From positions 62,001-126,000 of the forward strand of contig JAEUIE010000005.1 in the NCBI GenBank assembly GCA_016795155.1: 64,000 nt of DNA. The letters run 5' to 3'. Below, one piece after another: positions 15,760 through 24,828 of the stretch; the first letter of the stretch is position 1; each line of letters begins with the position of its first letter. The notes beneath the pieces were generated by a model that did no database searches, was not told where the DNA came from, and saw only the letters and a program-made list of their open reading frames with translations. The position numbers were made by a program, and so were the translations under genes. The stretch comes from Planctomycetia bacterium. GTDB taxonomy: Bacteria; Planctomycetota; Planctomycetia; Gemmatales; HRBIN36.

Positions 15760-17370
15760 ATGCACTGGTTGAACCCTCGAAGCTGGGGATACACCCTGGC
15801 AATATGCTTGTTGATGGTCAGTTTGCAGCCTGCTCATGCTCAGTTGGTTTCCGTTTCCGTTGCAGGGGTAGACACCCTGATGGATACCGTGAAATACGGG
15901 CTGAAAATGGCAGGCAAGGAAGACATGGCTCAGCAGATCGATAGTCTGCTTGATGCATTTCTGCAAAACGAAGGCTTTAAGGGACTGAACACTAAACGAG
16001 GCATGGGGCTTTACCTGAACAAGTTCCCATCTAATCCTACACAGCCTTCTTTTGTTGCTTATGTTCCCATCAGCAATGTTGATGAGTTTCTAGCGCTCTT
16101 GGGGAAATTGAATGTTACACCCAGCAAGGAAGAAAATGGCGTCCGCAGCATTCAATTGCCAACCGGCCAAAGCCTCTATCTGAAATTCAAGAGTGATTAT
16201 GCATTTATCAGCCTGGATGAGGATGAACTGAAAAATACATCTGAGCCAGCTCGATTAACCAGTTCCGTGCCTGCCAATGCCTTGATTCATGTACACGTGA
16301 AGTTGAATGAAATACCACAGGAACTGAAAGACAAATTCCTCATTGAGGTAGCCAAGGGAATCGAAAAGGAAAAAAACAAAAAAGCAGGTGAAAGCGATGT
16401 TGAGTATCAGGCACGTCTCGTCGCGATGAATATGCCAAAGCAAGCCATTGAGCAACTGGTCAATGGCGCGGAAACATTTTCATTTTCAGCATCTCTCGAT
16501 ACCACCAAGCATGTCTTCATGATCGATTCGATTCTGAAAGCCAAAGATGGTTCTCCCCTGCATCAGGAAATGCAGGCGATGAACCAATCCAAGAGCAGAT
16601 TCACCAGCCTGCTGGCATCAGCTCCTGTTTCGTTCGTCTACCATGGCGTGTTGAATGAAACGGTACGCAAGGACTTCGACAAATTGCTCGATAACCTGGT
16701 AACCAAAGCCATCCAGGAAGAAAAAAGTGTAGTGAAAAAAGCTATTGCTGAAAAAGTGTACCAGGTCATTGAACCAACATTGAAATCAAAGAACTACGAG
16801 TTTGCATTCAGTATGAAAAGCCATGGCGAATCAGAACCCATGACCGGGCTGGCTGCACTACGAGTCAAAAACGGCAAGCAGATTGAGGAATTGATCAAGG
16901 GATTGATTGTGGAAATGAAAGAAAAGGAAAAGCAAGCCATCAAGCTGGATGTTGAAAAAGTAGATGGCGTCAATCTGCATGTGGTAACAATCCCGACTGA
17001 TGATAAAGGTGCCAAGGAGATGACAGAGGTATTCGGTGAAGGAAAGCTGACCCTGGCATTCCATGATGAAGCAATACTCCTGGGTATTGGCAAGCAGAGC
17101 ACCGAAGAAGTTAAGCGATTGCTTGGTTCATTCAACCAGGCTGGTGCAACTAATCCTGCTTCCATGGAATTCAACCTGCATGCCAGGGCCTTCGCACGGT
17201 TCATCAAGGAAATGCCAGTACGCAAGGCATTTGAATCAGCGTTCACCACGCCGGATAGTGATCTGATCAAGTCATCGATTTCTGGTGGTGATCAATTACG
17301 TTTTCAATTGCAGGTCAGCACTCACTTCATTAAGCTGGCAGAAGCAATGAACAAAGGACGTGACGAGTAA
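15760..17370 (+). CDS. Exported protein of unknown function, planctomycete type
   Basis: I do not recognise a named domain. The ATG at 15760 follows AAGGAGTTTCC and yields 536 residues with a typical signal peptide (YTLAICLLMVSLQPAHAQ). The mature part is charged and contains repeated blocks that look like two or more copies of a beta-alpha module: FVAYVPISNVDEFLALLGKL, TGLAALRVKNGKQIEELIKG, and NLHVVTIPTDD. The layout resembles DUF3352-like exported proteins of planctomycetes, but that is only an impression. No enzyme motif or heme motif is visible. It is a single-gene unit ending at a hairpin shared with the next, convergent gene. Confidence 0.7.
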   Translation: MHWLNPRSWGYTLAICLLMVSLQPAHAQLVSVSVAGVDTLMDTVKYGLKMAGKEDMAQQIDSLLDAFLQNEGFKGLNTKRGMGLYLNKFPSNPTQPSFVAYVPISNVDEFLALLGKLNVTPSKEENGVRSIQLPTGQSLYLKFKSDYAFISLDEDELKNTSEPARLTSSVPANALIHVHVKLNEIPQELKDKFLIEVAKGIEKEKNKKAGESDVEYQARLVAMNMPKQAIEQLVNGAETFSFSASLDTTKHVFMIDSILKAKDGSPLHQEMQAMNQSKSRFTSLLASAPVSFVYHGVLNETVRKDFDKLLDNLVTKAIQEEKSVVKKAIAEKVYQVIEPTLKSKNYEFAFSMKSHGESEPMTGLAALRVKNGKQIEELIKGLIVEMKEKEKQAIKLDVEKVDGVNLHVVTIPTDDKGAKEMTEVFGEGKLTLAFHDEAILLGIGKQSTEEVKRLLGSFNQAGATNPASMEFNLHARAFARFIKEMPVRKAFESAFTTPDSDLIKSSISGGDQLRFQLQVSTHFIKLAEAMNKGRDE

Positions 17371-17391
17371 CAGGTGAAGCAAAATGGCAGG

Positions 17392-17411
17392 CTCCTGGTT
17401 AACTCCAGGAG
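17392..17411. terminator. Terminator between convergent genes
   Basis: A 7-bp stem CTCCTGG/CCAGGAG with loop TTAACT lies between the two convergent stop codons and is followed by a T-rich stretch on the plus strand. Confidence 0.6.
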
Positions 17412-17421
17412 TCTGTTTCGT

Positions 17422-18519
17422 TTAAGCAGCCAGTTTATCTGAACTCGTTGATTGCTTTTCGAACAACAAGCCTTCGTAGGGTGGTAAATCGGTGGCGCCC
17501 AGGAATTGGCTGTTGCCTTCCCAGTCGTGTGCGGAGATATTTGCCAGGATTGAATGAGCTACAGTTACTGCAGCCAGGCCATCTTCACCGGTAACTTTAG
17601 GCTCCTCGCCAGTGCGTACACAATGGATGAAATCAGACAATTCTGCGGTTAATTGATCCAGTTTGGATTCATCCGTAACGTATGTTTGCAGGTAGTCGCT
17701 GAACATCGTTTCCTTGAATCGCTGCATGCTTTGTGGATCAAGATTGCGAACATCTGGCACGCCATGGCGGAAAGACATGGTAGGTTGAACCAGAGTGCAG
17801 TTCTTTTTGCCGAAATCAATTCCTGCAAACCCTTCCGATCCGAAAAGCATCATGGAGCGGACTGCGTGAGTATGCACACGGCTGGCGGTGAGAGTTGCTA
17901 CTGTACCGTTAGCAAAATGAATCCGAGCATTGGCAATGTCCTCATGCTGACCCACGACACTGACACCAATGGCATCAACAGATACGACAGGAGATCGCAC
18001 TAACGAAAGAACCAAATCGAGATCGTGGATCATCAGATCCATGACGACACCCACATCCAGGCCTCGGCCTGAAAATGGGGCCAGCCGGTGGGCTTCGATA
18101 TATTTGGGTCGCAGGCATGATTGTTCAACAGTGGTAAACCCAGGATTGAACCGTTCAATATGTCCCACTTGAAGCAAGGTATTGGCTCGCTTAGCGGCAT
18201 TGACGATCAGCTTGGCTTCCGGAATCGTGCCAGCCAGCGGTTTCTCCACCATGCAGGGAATGCCTGCAGCGAGTAGTTCAACTGCGGTACTGCAATGGAA
18301 GCGTGTTGGCGTGACTATGGAAACTGCATCAACCTGGCCTTTAAGCTCTTTGACACTGGTAAACACTTTGCACTGGTATTTTTCAGCGATGCTGGCGGCT
18401 TGTGTTACATTAGGCTCAACAATACCAACAAGGGTAACATTCGACATGCCAGCCAGGATACGAGCATGGTGCTGACCAAGGCTTCCCACTCCTGCTACCG
18501 CCACTCGAATTGGTTTCAT
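17422..18519 (-). CDS. Gfo/Idh/MocA-family NAD(P)-dependent dehydrogenase, lipid A neighbourhood
   Basis: The 365-residue protein starts at the ATG with AAGGATT upstream. It has the N-terminal Rossmann fold (RVAVAGVGSLGQHHARIL) and the family catalytic motif CMVEKPLAG with the conserved lysine. The substrate is probably a sugar nucleotide. It lies directly downstream of lpxC. A Gfo/Idh enzyme next to lpx genes is reminiscent of GnnA, which oxidises UDP-GlcNAc at C3 to allow a 2,3-diamino lipid A, or of WlbA. No GnnB aminotransferase is visible in this window, so the specific role is inference. Confidence 0.78.
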   Translation of the reverse strand: MKPIRVAVAGVGSLGQHHARILAGMSNVTLVGIVEPNVTQAASIAEKYQCKVFTSVKELKGQVDAVSIVTPTRFHCSTAVELLAAGIPCMVEKPLAGTIPEAKLIVNAAKRANTLLQVGHIERFNPGFTTVEQSCLRPKYIEAHRLAPFSGRGLDVGVVMDLMIHDLDLVLSLVRSPVVSVDAIGVSVVGQHEDIANARIHFANGTVATLTASRVHTHAVRSMMLFGSEGFAGIDFGKKNCTLVQPTMSFRHGVPDVRNLDPQSMQRFKETMFSDYLQTYVTDESKLDQLTAELSDFIHCVRTGEEPKVTGEDGLAAVTVAHSILANISAHDWEGNSQFLGATDLPPYEGLLFEKQSTSSDKLAA

Positions 18520-18575
18520 GGTGCAATCCTTTGTCAACGCTTCCATGGTTGACTGTTGGGACGTAGACGATCTCT

Positions 18576-19490
18576 TCATGCAACCCGCAGCAGTGGCCGC
18601 ATGGAAACCGTCGGTGTTGCCTGTGGCATGGCCAGTTCCTGGGTCAGTCGGCGTACCATCACAGCATTGAGTGCATGGCCAGATTTGTAACCGACAATGT
18701 GCCCTTCCAGATCACCGGCGAAGAGGGCCATGTCGCCGAGAATATCTAATGCCTTATGTCGGGCTGGTTCATTGGCATATCGAACGATGTTGCCACCAAT
18801 GGGGCCACGTTCGCCATAAACCAGCAGATCGGCAGCAGTGGTGTTCACACCGATGCCCAGTTGCTGCATAGTGGAGGCTTCTGCGGTCGTCAGGAACGTT
18901 CGGCACATGGCCAGTTCATTAACAAATCGATCAGATGTAATTCGTTGGGTATGTCGATGACAGCCGATAGGGCTTTGATGGCCGTAATCGAGTATGTAGC
19001 TGATAGTCAGCCCAGGTTCGTTACTGGGGTGAAGCGTCAGTGTAGCACGACCATCAGTAACCGTAATAGGTTCGGATACACCGTAGATGGGTTGCCTCTC
19101 ACGCTGGATGTGAATTCCACCTTCTTCTGTGAGTGCTTCAACAAAACAGAGAGATGATCCATCCAGTCCCGGAGGTTCAGCAGCAGTTAATTCAACAATA
19201 CAGTTATCTATCTTCAGACCAGACAGGGCAGCCATCACATGTTCAATGAGTTCAACCTGGGCAGGAGCATGGCCGATAATAGTACGACGGTTTGCACCAG
19301 TGACATACTCGATCTTGGCTGGCACAATGGGTGCGTCGCGAAGATCAATGCGCTGAAAAAGAATGCCAGTACCAGGTCGGCCAGGTCGAAACCGGACGCG
19401 AGACCATTGCCCGGTGATATAGCCAAAACCTTCAACAACAACAGGTTGTTCAATCGTTCGCTGCCAACGCCAGCCTACCTGATGCAACAT
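18576..19490 (-). CDS. lpxC: UDP-3-O-acyl-N-acetylglucosamine deacetylase LpxC
   Basis: The 304-residue zinc deacetylase catalyses the committed step of lipid A synthesis. The first zinc histidine is in LIEHVMAAL (H84), the second zinc-binding pair is in RHKALDILGDMALF (H and D), and the catalytic histidine is in YKSGHALN. The active-site segment GLDGSSLCFVEAL is also conserved. The ATG at 19490 was chosen for its GGGGAG ribosome-binding site; upstream in-frame codons are not family-like. LpxC next to an OmpH-like chaperone and a sugar-nucleotide dehydrogenase indicates that this organism makes an LPS-type outer membrane. Confidence 0.93.
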   Translation of the reverse strand: MLHQVGWRWQRTIEQPVVVEGFGYITGQWSRVRFRPGRPGTGILFQRIDLRDAPIVPAKIEYVTGANRRTIIGHAPAQVELIEHVMAALSGLKIDNCIVELTAAEPPGLDGSSLCFVEALTEEGGIHIQRERQPIYGVSEPITVTDGRATLTLHPSNEPGLTISYILDYGHQSPIGCHRHTQRITSDRFVNELAMCRTFLTTAEASTMQQLGIGVNTTAADLLVYGERGPIGGNIVRYANEPARHKALDILGDMALFAGDLEGHIVGYKSGHALNAVMVRRLTQELAMPQATPTVSMRPLLRVA

Positions 19491-19512
19491 GCCTGTAACT
19501 CCCCTAGGCAAA

Positions 19513-19542
19513 CACCCGTCCGGCAACGTGGCCAGACGGGTG
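19513..19542 (-). terminator. Hairpin between ompH-like gene and lpxC
   Basis: An 8-bp perfect stem CACCCGTC/GACGGGTG encloses a 14-base loop that itself can fold. It may attenuate transcription from the ompH-like gene into lpxC. There is only a short T-rich tail in the leftward direction. Confidence 0.4.
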
Positions 19543-19583
19543 CCTTCTCTTCGGCAGTGATCGGCCAAAAGTACCTTCCGACT

Positions 19584-20270
19584 TTACTTCTGAGCACCAC
19601 CAGCAGCGGGAGTTACACCACCGGCTGGTACTGTGCCACCCGTCTGGGTGACAGGAGCAGGGTACTTTTGCGAAAGATAATTCACGACACGATAGGTGAT
19701 GTCGTAACGATCACGATCGTAATACATCGGGAAAATGGGGTTGGCTGCCATGCGACGTACGATATTCGCAGGCTTGTTGTACTCTTCCTTGTTCCAATCT
19801 TCAGTGTAGCGCCACACAATGTCAAAGCCGTGTGCTTTGGCTACTTCCTGTACTGCACCATAAAACTCGATATAAATCTTGGCTACTTCTTCATCGAAGT
19901 ATTTGCCAAGAGTCTTCTTGGCATCGGCAGCGATGGTATCCACTTCCATCTTGATTCCGCGCAACTCCAGTTCGATAGCGTCTTTACGCTTCTGATCGGT
20001 GCTGGCGGTGTATTCTTTCTGCAGGGCGTCAGCACGTTCCTGCTTCTTTTTCACCAAACCCATGAATTCTTCGTCTTTTTTCTTCAGCTCATCCTGAAGT
20101 GCCTTGTATCGTGGATAAAGCTTCAATGTTTCCTGCATATTAACGAAACCGACACGCACTGGTGTAACGGGAGCAGGTTGTGCAGTATTGTTTTGTGCCA
20201 GGGTATAGGCAGGTGTCAAGCCGAGCAGTGCCAGGCCACAGGCCAAGACAAACATACGTCTCACGTTCAA
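19584..20270 (-). CDS. OmpH/Skp-like periplasmic chaperone
   Basis: The 228-residue protein has a signal peptide (LACGLALLGLTPAYTLAQ) followed by an OmpH domain: a short beta segment VRVGFVNMQETLKLYP, then a long charged coiled coil (about residues 55-120), and the returning beta strand HGFDIVWRYTED. Skp chaperones hold unfolded outer-membrane proteins during transit. The C-terminal extension is longer than in E. coli Skp and ends in a Gly/Ala/Pro/Thr-rich tail. It is the first gene of the group with lpxC, as in many Gram-negative bacteria where skp lies near lpx genes. Confidence 0.85.
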   Translation of the reverse strand: MNVRRMFVLACGLALLGLTPAYTLAQNNTAQPAPVTPVRVGFVNMQETLKLYPRYKALQDELKKKDEEFMGLVKKKQERADALQKEYTASTDQKRKDAIELELRGIKMEVDTIAADAKKTLGKYFDEEVAKIYIEFYGAVQEVAKAHGFDIVWRYTEDWNKEEYNKPANIVRRMAANPIFPMYYDRDRYDITYRVVNYLSQKYPAPVTQTGGTVPAGGVTPAAGGAQK

Positions 20271-20609
20271 TCCTCCCTGAATCCCACTGGCCAGTCACAT
20301 CAGGAAAAAACCTGACGATGAAGGAAAATACAGGATCCTCATGATCCAGCACTACCCCCGACACCGACCCGCGGTGCATTGTTTCGGCTGGTAGCTATAC
20401 CCCAGTTGGCAAAAGGGGTCAAGTCGAGTCGTACAGGCTGGAAAATCAAGGCCAATTGAATAGTTTTCTCATATTTCATGAGAATCAAAGCACTTTGAAT
20501 CTATTGACGTTTTAACTGGTCAACTTCACAATGCTTAAGAACAACATTTCTATCAAACCTTCGACTATGAAGCAGCGTAGAAAACAAAGGACAGGAAGGC
20601 ATTGAACTC
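20271..20609. other. Divergent intergenic region
   Basis: About 340 bases lie between the divergent ompH-like and sigma factor genes. It must hold both promoters. I see no gene, RNA or strong repeat in it; the stretch from about 20450 to 20600 is A+T-rich as expected for promoters. Confidence 0.4.
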
Positions 20610-21230
20610 GTGAAGCATTCCCGTCCTATTCTGGATACTTCACCCGACGATAGCGATGAGGCTCTGTTAGCTCGTTTCTGTCAGGGTGAGACTTCTGCAT
20701 ACGGAGAACTGCTCAAACGATTTCAGCGGGAAATCTATGCTTACCTGCGACGCTACCTGGGGCAGGATGCACTGGCTGAGGATGTATTTCAAAATACCTT
20801 CATTCAGGTGTATCAGAAAGCCAGGCAGTTTGAGGCAGGTCGCAAAGTAAGACCTTGGCTCTATGCCATTGCAACGCACCAAGCTATTGACATGCTTCGC
20901 CGAATCAATCGGCGATCGGCTCTCAGTCTGGAGCAGATGGCATCTAGTTCGGAAGGTGATAATCAGACTTGGGCGGATACTCTGGTATCTGCTGAAACTG
21001 ACCCCTACGCTGGATTGGAATTAGCCGAGCAAAGGATGCGAGTAACGCAGGCGCTTGAGCAGTTGCCGGAACATTTGAAGCTTACCGTAATCCTGGCTTA
21101 TTACCAGGGGCTGAAGTACCGGGTTATTGCAGACATCATGAAGATTCCCGTGGGCACCGTGAAATCGCGATTGCATGCCGCCATGAGCAAACTTCATGAT
21201 GCTCTATTGGTAGTGGAATCACCTGCTTGA
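20610..21230 (+). CDS. ECF-type RNA polymerase sigma factor (second)
   Basis: The 206-residue factor starts with GTG after AGGAAGG. Region 2 includes RYLGQDALAEDVFQNTFIQVYQKA and RPWLYAIATHQAIDMLRR; region 4 is YYQGLKYRVIADIMKIPVGTVKSRLHAAMSKL. Both are textbook ECF segments. The next gene begins 23 bases after its stop and encodes a membrane protein with an anti-sigma-like N-terminus. The sigma factor itself has no obvious extra domain. Confidence 0.92.
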   Translation: MKHSRPILDTSPDDSDEALLARFCQGETSAYGELLKRFQREIYAYLRRYLGQDALAEDVFQNTFIQVYQKARQFEAGRKVRPWLYAIATHQAIDMLRRINRRSALSLEQMASSSEGDNQTWADTLVSAETDPYAGLELAEQRMRVTQALEQLPEHLKLTVILAYYQGLKYRVIADIMKIPVGTVKSRLHAAMSKLHDALLVVESPA

Positions 21231-21253
21231 TCCATTCGAGGCTTTCCAACACT

Positions 21254-22294
21254 ATGAAACCTGACTTGACTGGGTATGTCTTGAAAACGCTGGACGCACC
21301 GGAATTGCGTGAAGTGGAAGAATATCTCGAATCCCATCCTGCAGCACGCCAGGAACTCATGCGTTTAAAACCATTACTGGCAGCAATGGATACCCTGGAA
21401 GTACCTGAGCCGCCCGCTGACCTGATGTACCGCACACTACGTGCAGTGGCCAGTGAAAGCACACAGAACACCGCTCCGAATGAGGCTTCTACGAAAACGA
21501 TTACTCTTGGATCAGCCAGACTGCCTAAGCTGGAACCCTGGAAGGTTACAGAATACGAACATAGTGCATCTCACTGGCGCAAGGCCGATGCATGGGCGCT
21601 GATTGCAGTAGTGATGCTGATCTGCTTGGCGATCCCACCGGTCATCCAATACGTTCGCGACCGGGCCATGCAGATTGAATGCAGTGATAATCTTCGGCAG
21701 ATATATGCTTCCTTCAGAGGTTATGCGGAAAATAAAGGTTCAATTCCCTCTCTAAAGATTTCGGGGCCAACTTCGCATGCTGGTGCCTTTGCATCGATCT
21801 TGCGCGAGGCCGGGATGTGGGGGGAAGGCTTGAGACTGGATTGCACTTCGAAGCAAGCCGTGCTACCACAAACGCTGGTTGAACTGCAAGAGCATGGTGA
21901 TGATGAGTTGGCATACTGGAAGAAAGTAGGGGGTACCTATGCTTTCCACATGGGTTACCTTCAGAACCAGGCAGGGCAATTGCAAATTCAACCAGTTCGA
22001 TTGGGGGATGGAGACAATATCCCCATTCTAGCAGATCGTGCGCCTCGTTGTGGAGAGTGCAGCAGTTGGACCATTGCCAACAGCCCCAACCATGGAAATC
22101 GGGGGCAGAACGTGCTGACACTGGGCGGACAAGTAGTATTCCAAAAGACTCGAAATGCCCTCAATGGTGAAGACAACGATATTTATCGTAATAAGAGGAA
22201 TCAGGAGAATGCAGGGTTGGATGCCAAGGATTACGTTCTCGGGCCTTCGGAAGCCAGACCTTATCTGCCAGTTACTCCTGTTAACGGCGATTGA
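21254..22294 (+). CDS. Probable membrane anti-sigma factor fused to a pseudopilin-like domain
   Basis: The 346-residue protein has three parts. The N-terminal 80 residues look like an anti-sigma domain (LTGYVLKTLDAPELREVEEYLESHPAAR, a CHCC-like zinc finger fold without the zinc ligands). A single membrane helix follows (ALIAVVMLICLAIPPVIQYV, about residues 113-132). The C-terminal part resembles the DUF1559-type pseudopilins of planctomycetes: CSDNLRQIYASFRGYAENKG after the helix and NHGNRGQNVLTLGGQVVF near the end. It probably holds the preceding sigma factor at the membrane until an external signal reaches the C-terminal domain. The fold calls are by motif, the function by position. Confidence 0.7.
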   Translation: MKPDLTGYVLKTLDAPELREVEEYLESHPAARQELMRLKPLLAAMDTLEVPEPPADLMYRTLRAVASESTQNTAPNEASTKTITLGSARLPKLEPWKVTEYEHSASHWRKADAWALIAVVMLICLAIPPVIQYVRDRAMQIECSDNLRQIYASFRGYAENKGSIPSLKISGPTSHAGAFASILREAGMWGEGLRLDCTSKQAVLPQTLVELQEHGDDELAYWKKVGGTYAFHMGYLQNQAGQLQIQPVRLGDGDNIPILADRAPRCGECSSWTIANSPNHGNRGQNVLTLGGQVVFQKTRNALNGEDNDIYRNKRNQENAGLDAKDYVLGPSEARPYLPVTPVNGD

Positions 22295-22301
22295 TTAATT
22301 C

Positions 22302-22904
22302 ATGACACAACTGGTCATAGGTACTCGAAACAAGAAAAAGATTCTTGAAATAAAGCCACTGCTTGCTGATCTGCCATTGGAGTTAGTTCCAGTTGCTGAT
22401 CTCAACAATGTGCCGGAAATTGCTGAGGAAGGTAGAACCTTTCTTGCGAATGCGTCCTTGAAGGCGAGAGGAGTCGCAACTGCCGCCCATGCATGGACAT
22501 TAGCCGAAGACAGTGGCCTGGTAGTACCTGCTCTGAACAATGAACCTGGTGTCGATTCAGCCATCTATGCAGGTGTTCATGGGGACGATGCCGCTAACAA
22601 TGCCAAGCTGCTCAGCAAAATTGCTGCCATCCCAGAGTCTGAACGACAGGCCTATTACATTTGTGTAGCGGTTTTGTGTGATCCACAAGGCGAAATCAGG
22701 GCAGTAACAGAAGCGAGATGCCACGGTGTTATTGTTGAATCTGCATCAGGAAGTCAGGGATTTGGCTATGATCCATTATTTTTGATTCCTGAGTATCACA
22801 AGACATTTGGTGAACTTGCTCCCATTGTGAAGTCTGCATTAAGTCATCGTGCCAAAGCCATGAACAGTATGAGATCTGCAATCATTCAGCACCTTTGCCG
22901 TTAG
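22302..22904 (+). CDS. rdgB: RdgB/HAM1-family dITP/XTP pyrophosphatase
   Basis: The 200-residue enzyme hydrolyses non-canonical purine nucleoside triphosphates (ITP, dITP, XTP). Signatures are the start IGTRNKKKILEIKPLL (nucleotide-binding basic residues), LAEDSGLVVPALNNEPGV (the Asp that binds Mg2+), and GSQGFGYDPLFLIPEYHKTFGELA. The C-terminal SHRAKAM is also conserved. It starts 7 bases after the anti-sigma gene and so may be the third gene of that transcript. Confidence 0.94.
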   Translation: MTQLVIGTRNKKKILEIKPLLADLPLELVPVADLNNVPEIAEEGRTFLANASLKARGVATAAHAWTLAEDSGLVVPALNNEPGVDSAIYAGVHGDDAANNAKLLSKIAAIPESERQAYYICVAVLCDPQGEIRAVTEARCHGVIVESASGSQGFGYDPLFLIPEYHKTFGELAPIVKSALSHRAKAMNSMRSAIIQHLCR

Positions 22905-23304
22905 TATCTGGGAATAACCAGCAGTGATACCTCCAGAAGGCGTAAATGCGGATCGAGTGATGCCAGCTTCAACATCATAATCTGACGGTATCAAGATGAG
23001 GAATGTCATTCTTAAAGTTGACGATACGATTCTACACGGTTCAGAAAAGTATTCAGCATAAACTGCCAGTCGCAAAGTTGGCGACATGGTGCAGAAAATT
23101 CTGAAATGCAATGAAAAAGAGATGCAGGTATCGCTGAAAACAAGTATGAAGAAGAATAATCGCTGGCAAATTAAACGATCGGCTGAACATTCAACCCGTT
23201 TGTTTACACGACCTGTTCGAGTATTTTTAGTTGGCAGACAATCAAGCAGTAAAACCGATGTAGCTTGCTACATCGGTTTGTTTTTAAGCAGAGTTGATAT
23301 CAAA
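22905..23304. other. Intergenic region containing only the rho terminator
   Basis: About 400 bases between the convergent rdgB and rho genes. The only clear structure is the hairpin at 23252-23279. An open frame at 23086-23364 on the plus strand crosses that terminator and overlaps the rho 3' end, so I do not accept it. Confidence 0.45.
23252..23286. terminator. Bidirectional terminator beyond rho
   Basis: A near-perfect 13-bp stem (23252-23264 with 23267-23279) folds into a long hairpin. It is flanked by TGTTTTT on the right and by AAAA on the left, so it can terminate in both directions. It lies 25 bases past the rho stop codon. Confidence 0.8.
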
Positions 23305-24828
23305 CTAACGCACGGACTTGCCCATTTTTTCAAGGAACTCGGCGTTAGTTTTGGTTTTCTGTAGTTTATCGACCAGCATCATCATGGCATCAACCGATTT
23401 CATGCTGGCAACGGTTCGTCTGAGCATGGTTACCTGCTTGTACATTTCAGCAGGAAGAATTCGTTCTTCCTTGCGTGTACCAGAGGCGGCAATGTCGAAA
23501 GCAGGGAAGATGCGTCGCTCGGCCAACTTGCGGTCGAGAACCACTTCCATGTTGCCTGTGCCTTTGAACTCCTGGAAGATCACATCATCCTGTTTGGAGC
23601 CTGTTTCAATCAAGGCAGTTCCCATGATAGTCAGTGAGCCACCTTCTTCAAAAGCCCTGGCAGAACCAAACAGGCGTTTGGGTATTTCCAGAGCTTTGAT
23701 GTCAACGCCGCCGGTCATCGTGCGGCCTGAATTACTTTCCTTGTTGTAGGCACGAGCCAGTCGAGTCAGGCTGTCGAGCAGAACGAAAACGTCCTTGCCT
23801 TGTGTCGCCAGGAATTTGGCTCGGTTGAGGGCAGTTTCAGCCATCCGAATGTGCTGAATAGTTTCCCGGTCAGAACTGCTGGCACAGACTTCGCCACGAA
23901 TCGAGCGACTCATATCGGTCACTTCTTCAGGGCGTTCGTCTACCAGAACCACCATGATGTGCATTTCAGGGAAGTTGGTGGCAACTGCCTGGGCAATATG
24001 CTGCAACAGAATGGTTTTGCCCGAGCGTGGCGGGGCTACAATCAAACCACGCTGGCCTTTGCCAATCGGGGCGAGCATATCCAGTATGCGCGTCGTAATA
24101 GGTTCGGTATTGGTTTCCAGTCGAATCCACTGTTCAGGATCGATAGGTGTCAGCGTTTCAAAGTCCCGATGTTGAATGGGAGCAGCCGGCTGGCCTTCAA
24201 TCTTTTCTATGCTTCGAAGACGTGGGCCCATGGAGCCTGGTGGACCGGGTTCCAGCGTGCCTTCGATCAGCACACCGGCAGGTAGATGGAATCGCTCAAC
24301 CAGATGATTGCCCACATAGGGGTCTCCCATTTGAGCCATCATGTGGCGCTTGAGTTGGCGGAGAAAGCCGTAACCCTTGGGGTGCAGTTCCAGGATGCCG
24401 GTAAAAGTTGTTAGCGGAACAACGGATGGTGTAGCAGGAGCAAGTAGCTGCTCTTCTCCGGGGACGTCTACTCCTGGCATAGGTGGAGCGGCAAGGTCTG
24501 CAGCAGAGCGGGGGATGTTGCCCGGGTTCTGATGATAGCGGCGCTGATTGTGTCCCTGGTGGCCGTATCGACCGTTGCCACCCTGGCCCTGGCCGTAGCC
24601 GCCCTGTTGCTGGTAGCGACCACCGCCGCCCTGGCGACGTTGTCCCTGACCGTAGCCCTGGCCACCCTGACCACCTTGGCCACGACCGTGTCCATACCCT
24701 TGACCACCTTGTCCTCGGCGTCCGTAATGACCACCGCCACCGCCGCCTTGGCGTGGGGGGTAACCATCAGACCTTTCGGTATGGTGTGCTGGCCTCATGT
24801 GTTCCGTCCGGTAATGTAGTGAGTTCAT
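23305..24828 (-). CDS. rho: Transcription termination factor Rho with Gly/Gln/Arg/Tyr-rich N-terminus
   Basis: The core is typical Rho: an RNA-binding cold-shock-like domain (GILELHPKGYGFLR), the Walker A P-loop VAPPRSGKT (near residue 266), Walker B DVFVLLDSLTRLARAYN, the Q-loop/R-loop region (GGSLTIMGTALIETGSKQDD) and the C-terminal hexamer interface. It is an RNA-DNA helicase that releases stalled transcripts. Unusually, about residues 25-100 are a low-complexity stretch dominated by G, Q, R and Y with tandem GQGGQGYG units. The ATG at 24828 has GGGGA close upstream; another ATG at 24798 is possible. Either start overlaps the 3' end of thyX. Confidence 0.94.
   Translation of the reverse strand: MNSLHYRTEHMRPAHHTERSDGYPPRQGGGGGGHYGRRGQGGQGYGHGRGQGGQGGQGYGQGQRRQGGGGRYQQQGGYGQGQGGNGRYGHQGHNQRRYHQNPGNIPRSAADLAAPPMPGVDVPGEEQLLAPATPSVVPLTTFTGILELHPKGYGFLRQLKRHMMAQMGDPYVGNHLVERFHLPAGVLIEGTLEPGPPGSMGPRLRSIEKIEGQPAAPIQHRDFETLTPIDPEQWIRLETNTEPITTRILDMLAPIGKGQRGLIVAPPRSGKTILLQHIAQAVATNFPEMHIMVVLVDERPEEVTDMSRSIRGEVCASSSDRETIQHIRMAETALNRAKFLATQGKDVFVLLDSLTRLARAYNKESNSGRTMTGGVDIKALEIPKRLFGSARAFEEGGSLTIMGTALIETGSKQDDVIFQEFKGTGNMEVVLDRKLAERRIFPAFDIAASGTRKEERILPAEMYKQVTMLRRTVASMKSVDAMMMLVDKLQKTKTNAEFLEKMGKSVR

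Noticed and set aside
23086-23364. Plus-strand open frame before rho
   Set aside because: It runs through the rho terminator and into the rho coding region on the opposite strand.
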